From an uncultured Clostridia bacterium (GTDB taxonomy: Bacteria > Bacillota > Clostridia > Oscillospirales > CAG-272): a stretch of 9,439 bases of DNA. The DNA lies in contig CALCTA010000128.1 of assembly GCA_937893945.1 (NCBI GenBank), forward strand, positions 1 through 9,439, written 5' to 3'. Below are positions 7,858 through 9,439 of the stretch, one piece after another. The position numbers were made by a program, and so were the translations under genes. How positions within the stretch are numbered: position 1 is the first letter of the stretch; every line of letters starts with the position of its first letter. The notes under the pieces are model-generated. The model ran no database searches and was not told the DNA's origin. It saw only the letters and a program-made list of their open reading frames with translations.

Positions 7858-7885
7858 ATAAAACCCGGCAAATACCGGGTTTTAT
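7858..7885 (-). terminator. Intrinsic terminator after rplT
   Basis: A perfect 11-bp stem, ATAAAACCCGG (7858-7868) against CCGGGTTTTAT (7875-7885), encloses a 6-nt loop. On the minus strand the 3' arm reads CCGGGTTTTATTCT, a GC core followed by a T-rich tail, 8 nt after the rplT stop codon. The stem is symmetric, so it could also stop plus-strand transcription. It separates the ribosomal-protein genes from the methyltransferase-dprA-topA-trmFO-plsX-rnc run. Because the next gene starts about 20 nt later, some read-through is probable. Confidence 0.85.
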
Positions 7886-7893
7886 GTCTAAAA

Positions 7894-8247
7894 TCAGAGT
7901 GCTGCCTTTGCCTTCTCTACGAGAGCCGCGAAAGCTTCCTTATCGGATACTGCGAGCTCAGAGAGCATCTTACGGTTGAGGTCGATACCTGCGTTCTTAA
8001 GGCCGTGCATGAATGTAGAATAGTTCATACCGCAAGCCTTAGCCTGTGCGGAGATACGAGCGATCCAAAGTCTGCGGAAGTCTCTCTTCTTGAGCTTTCT
8101 GCCTGCGAAAGCATAGTTTCCGCTCTTGAGAACGGCTTGCTTAGCCATCTTAAAGTGCTTGGACTTTGCGCCCCAGTAACCCTTTGCAGCCTTCAAAACT
8201 TTATTTCTTCTCTTGCGCGTCATCATCGCGCCCTTGATTCTTGCCAT
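7894..8247 (-). CDS. rplT: 50S ribosomal protein L20
   Basis: Primary 23S rRNA-binding protein needed early in 50S assembly, and the known repressor of its own operon in E. coli and B. subtilis. The 117-residue protein is full length. It has the basic N-terminal extension (MARIKGAMMTRKRRNKVLK), the AKGYWGAKSKHFKMAKQAV region (21-39), RDFRRLWIARISAQAK (55-70) and a C-terminal globular part about 60-117. The ATG has a strong GAGGAGGA site 8 nt upstream. It is third in infC-rpmI-rplT, 28 nt after rpmI, and is followed by the terminator at 7858-7885. The structured infC leader upstream suggests that L20 controls this operon here too. Confidence 0.99.
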   Translation of the reverse strand: MARIKGAMMTRKRRNKVLKAAKGYWGAKSKHFKMAKQAVLKSGNYAFAGRKLKKRDFRRLWIARISAQAKACGMNYSTFMHGLKNAGIDLNRKMLSELAVSDKEAFAALVEKAKAAL

Positions 8248-8275
8248 TTTTATATTCCTCCTCTGTTATTCCGAA

Positions 8276-8470
8276 TTATTTCTGGATAAGTGTTCTGATG
8301 TTTGCGGTCATAGACTCGCTGAGTATTGCGCTGGAACGAAGATGTCTCTTTCTCTTCGCGGTCTTCAGACCTGTGTTGTGTCTGTGATGGCAGTGTCCCA
8401 TCTTTACCTTACCTGTTCCGGTAACAGAGAATCTCTTAGCGGATGCTTTATGTGTCTTAACTTTTCCCAT
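8276..8470 (-). CDS. rpmI: 50S ribosomal protein L35
   Basis: Small, very basic 50S subunit protein. The 64-residue protein has the L35 start KVKTHKASAKRF (3-14), the TGTGKVKM segment (17-24), the His-rich HCHHRHNTGLKTAKRKRHLR stretch (26-45) and a normal C-terminus ending in IRTLIQK. Position 2 is Gly where most family members have Pro. The ATG has AAAGGAG 10 nt upstream. It lies between infC and rplT in the canonical order, with an 89-nt gap from infC that contains a small hairpin. Confidence 0.98.
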   Translation of the reverse strand: MGKVKTHKASAKRFSVTGTGKVKMGHCHHRHNTGLKTAKRKRHLRSSAILSESMTANIRTLIQK

Positions 8471-8530
8471 TTTTAGTTTTCTCCTTTTCTATTTCTCAAT
8501 ACTTATCGTAATGGATACTAAGTTTATATC

Positions 8531-8549
8531 AAAAATAGCTTTGCTATTT
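8531..8549 (-). other. Small hairpin with T-tract between infC and rpmI
   Basis: On the minus strand AAATAGC (8549-8543) and GCTATTT (8539-8533) form a 7-bp stem with a 3-nt loop, and the 3' arm runs into five consecutive T (8535-8531). It begins 11 nt after the infC stop codon. The AT-rich stem makes it at most a weak terminator; it may instead be a processing or stability element that sets the ratio of infC to the ribosomal-protein messages. The rest of the 89-nt gap shows nothing besides the rpmI ribosome site. Confidence 0.45.
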
Positions 8550-8559
8550 ATGAGCGGAA

Positions 8560-9075
8560 TTATTTTTTGAGGGGAGAGATCACCATGCTGAGCAATCTTC
8601 CGTCGAGCACGGGAGCCTTATCAACGCTTCCGAACTGGCTGCAGCTTTCCTCAAACTTCTTCATTATTTCCTGACCGATAGCCATATGGCTCATCTCACG
8701 GCCCTTAAAGCGCATAACGACTCTGACCTTGTTGCCGCTCTCAAGGAATTTCTGAGCGTGTCTTGCCTTGGTCTCGAAATCGTGCGTGTCGATCCTGCAG
8801 GAGAGCTGGATCTCCTTAAGCTCGATCACCTGCTGCTTTTTCTTGGCTTCCTTTTCCTTCTTGTCTCGCTCGAAGCGATACTTGCCGTAGTCCATAATTC
8901 TACATACGGGCGGCTGTGCCTGGGGAGCCATAAGCACCAGATCGTAGCCCTTATCGTACGCGAGCTTGAGGGCGTCGTCAGACGACATTATTCCGATCGC
9001 CTCGCCGTCAACTCCAACAACTCTGACTTCCTTAGCCTTGATCTCCTCGTTGATCATTAACTCTTTTGCGCTAAT
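8560..9075 (-). CDS. infC: Translation initiation factor IF-3, ATT start
   Basis: Binds the 30S subunit, blocks premature 50S joining and checks start-codon/initiator-tRNA pairing. With the ATT start the protein has 171 residues, normal for the family. The N-domain (about 1-70) has INEEIKAKEVRVV (8-20) and PPVCRIMDYGKYRFERD (55-71); a Lys-rich linker (72-82) follows, then the C-domain beginning IELKEIQLS (84-92). The ATT at 9075-9073 lies 9 nt after GGAGGT, and its reading ISAKELMINEE matches the N-terminus of IF-3 proteins that begin at rare ATT codons (B. subtilis ISKD). The ATG at 9057-9055 lacks a good ribosome site. The frame is open to 9207, but that part runs through the leader hairpins and is not coding. 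First gene of the infC-rpmI-rplT operon. Confidence 0.95.
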   Translation of the reverse strand: MSAKELMINEEIKAKEVRVVGVDGEAIGIMSSDDALKLAYDKGYDLVLMAPQAQPPVCRIMDYGKYRFERDKKEKEAKKKQQVIELKEIQLSCRIDTHDFETKARHAQKFLESGNKVRVVMRFKGREMSHMAIGQEIMKKFEESCSQFGSVDKAPVLDGRLLSMVISPLKK

Positions 9076-9090
9076 ACTAAATACACCTCC
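9073..9090 (-). promoter_or_regulatory. Ribosome site and ATT initiation codon of infC
   Basis: On the minus strand GGAGGT (9090-9085) is followed after 9 nt by ATT (9075-9073). This is the only well-placed strong ribosome site near the IF-3 N-terminus, and it decides the start. IF-3 rejects non-standard start codons, so its own ATT or ATC start is a known negative feedback in other bacteria. Applying that feedback here is inference. Confidence 0.75.
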
Positions 9091-9236
9091 GAATTTTGCG
9101 TAAAGCAAAAAAAATTGTGCGAAGAGACACTCCGCACACACATAGTACACCACCGACAGTATCGGCGATAAGACTTGTATATTATACCGTACGCGCCCTT
9201 GCGGCACGGTGAGAACGGAGAGTTCTGCTTCATTTT
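9076..9236 (-). ncRNA. Structured infC leader, probable L20-responsive attenuator
   Basis: Between the predicted transcription start (about 9236) and the infC start lies a leader of roughly 160 nt. In order on the minus strand it can form AGAAC/GTTCT (9226-9212, loop TCTCC), a stem closed by ACCGT/ACGGT (9210-9186), an 8-bp stem with two G-U pairs (9169-9149), and the terminator at 9138-9107. The first hairpin's loop and 3' side contain CTCCG, which could instead pair with CGGAG in the terminator's 5' arm, a possible antiterminator. In B. subtilis L20 binds such a leader and promotes termination. Position and layout match that class; identity as the L20 leader family is inferred, not searched. 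Confidence 0.65.
9107..9138 (-). terminator. Premature terminator in the infC leader
   Basis: On the minus strand TGTGCGGAG (9138-9130) pairs with CTTCGCACA (9124-9116) over 9 bp including one G-U, with loop TGTCT. One A and then eight T (9114-9107) follow. It stands upstream of the ribosome site of infC, so it can only act as an attenuator of this operon. A further 6-bp stem, TTTTGC (9110-9105) with GCAAAA (9099-9094), reuses the T-run and could form once the polymerase has passed. Confidence 0.85.
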
Positions 9237-9242
9237 CAAGCT

Positions 9243-9297
9243 ATTTTACCACACTTTGATCTGTTTGTCAATAGTTTTTTCAAATTTTTTTATTTTT
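9243..9297 (-). promoter_or_regulatory. Sigma-A promoter of infC-rpmI-rplT with A-tract UP element
   Basis: On the minus strand TTGACA (9271-9266, perfect -35) is separated by exactly 17 nt from TAAAAT (9248-9243, -10 with one mismatch). This predicts a start near 9236. Immediately upstream, 9297-9275 is almost all A and T, with runs of five to seven A, resembling the UP elements of strong ribosomal promoters. No other near-consensus promoter was seen in the window, so it may drive much of the downstream run. Confidence 0.85.
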
Positions 9298-9384
9298 CTC
9301 GCAGAGGTATGATTACACCGAGCCGCAGCGAGACCCTCGACGGTCCAAAAATCTCAAAATAACAACCGCACCCCATCAGAGCAG

Positions 9385-9410
9385 GTCATCCTGAGCGGAG
9401 CGGCGAGATG
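9385..9410. repeat. Sequence resembling a dispersed intergenic repeat
   Basis: The stretch GTCATCCTGAGCGGAGCGG and the seven bases after it resemble, from memory, short repeats scattered between genes in many gut Clostridia and other bacteria. Only one copy is in this window, so its repetitive nature cannot be shown here. The surrounding 9298-9439 has no gene. It holds only a loose palindrome, GACCCTCGACGGTC (9332-9345). Confidence 0.4.
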
Positions 9411-9439
9411 TTGGCGCGATAGGTAGATACGGCAAAAAC

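Noticed and set aside
9181..9186. Perfect TATAAT on the minus strand within the infC leader as a second promoter
   Set aside because: No -35-like hexamer lies 16-18 nt upstream; that region is GC-rich and part of a leader stem. The TTGACA/TAAAAT pair at 9243-9271 is far better.
9076..9207. Upstream extension of infC, or a separate leader peptide (including the frame at 9057-9239)
   Set aside because: The region is the structured leader with a terminator hairpin. The encoded residues show no IF-3 similarity, and no good ribosome site precedes these starts.
9369..9377. GCACCCCAT shared between the right end and the left repeats (opposite strand)
   Set aside because: Nine bases with no similarity on either side could match by chance.

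Overview
The window is a compact run of housekeeping genes, all on the minus strand. In transcription order (right to left) they are infC, rpmI, rplT, a TrmH/SpoU-family RNA methyltransferase gene, dprA, topA, trmFO, plsX and rnc. The organism looks like a Bacillota member, most likely a Clostridia-type anaerobe of the gut group. The evidence is the folate-dependent TrmFO next to topA and dprA (a Bacillus/Clostridium arrangement), strong GGAGG-type ribosome sites, a sigma-A promoter with an A-tract UP element, an infC leader with a premature terminator, and an ATT start for infC. The species cannot be named from this sequence.

Right end (about 9076-9439): the extreme right holds no gene. It carries a short stretch resembling a dispersed intergenic repeat, then a near-consensus minus-strand promoter (TTGACA, 17 bp, TAAAAT). 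A roughly 160-nt leader follows, with three stem-loops and a strong intrinsic terminator just before the infC ribosome site. This is the architecture of L20-controlled infC-rpmI-rplT leaders. The three translation genes follow, closed by a perfect 11-bp terminator hairpin at 7858-7885.

Middle and left (205-7838): six genes are packed with gaps of 5-38 nt. The RNA methyltransferase starts only about 20 nt after the terminator, so it depends on read-through or on a promoter inside rplT. Next come dprA (single-stranded DNA and RecA loading), topA (type IA topoisomerase with four zinc ribbons), trmFO (m5U54 in tRNA), plsX (phospholipid synthesis) and rnc (RNase III). Several gene joints point to translational coupling. 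The usual acpP gene between plsX and rnc is missing.

Left end (1-204): past rnc the DNA is non-coding and structured. It holds three tandem 40-bp units, a hairpin with a T-run that probably ends the operon, and a perfect 11-bp inverted repeat.

I see no defence system, prophage, CRISPR array, tRNA, rRNA or transposase. The points most worth a second look are an Asp-to-Asn change at a conserved metal-ligand position of RNase III, the infC leader with its ATT start, and the structured repeats after rnc.
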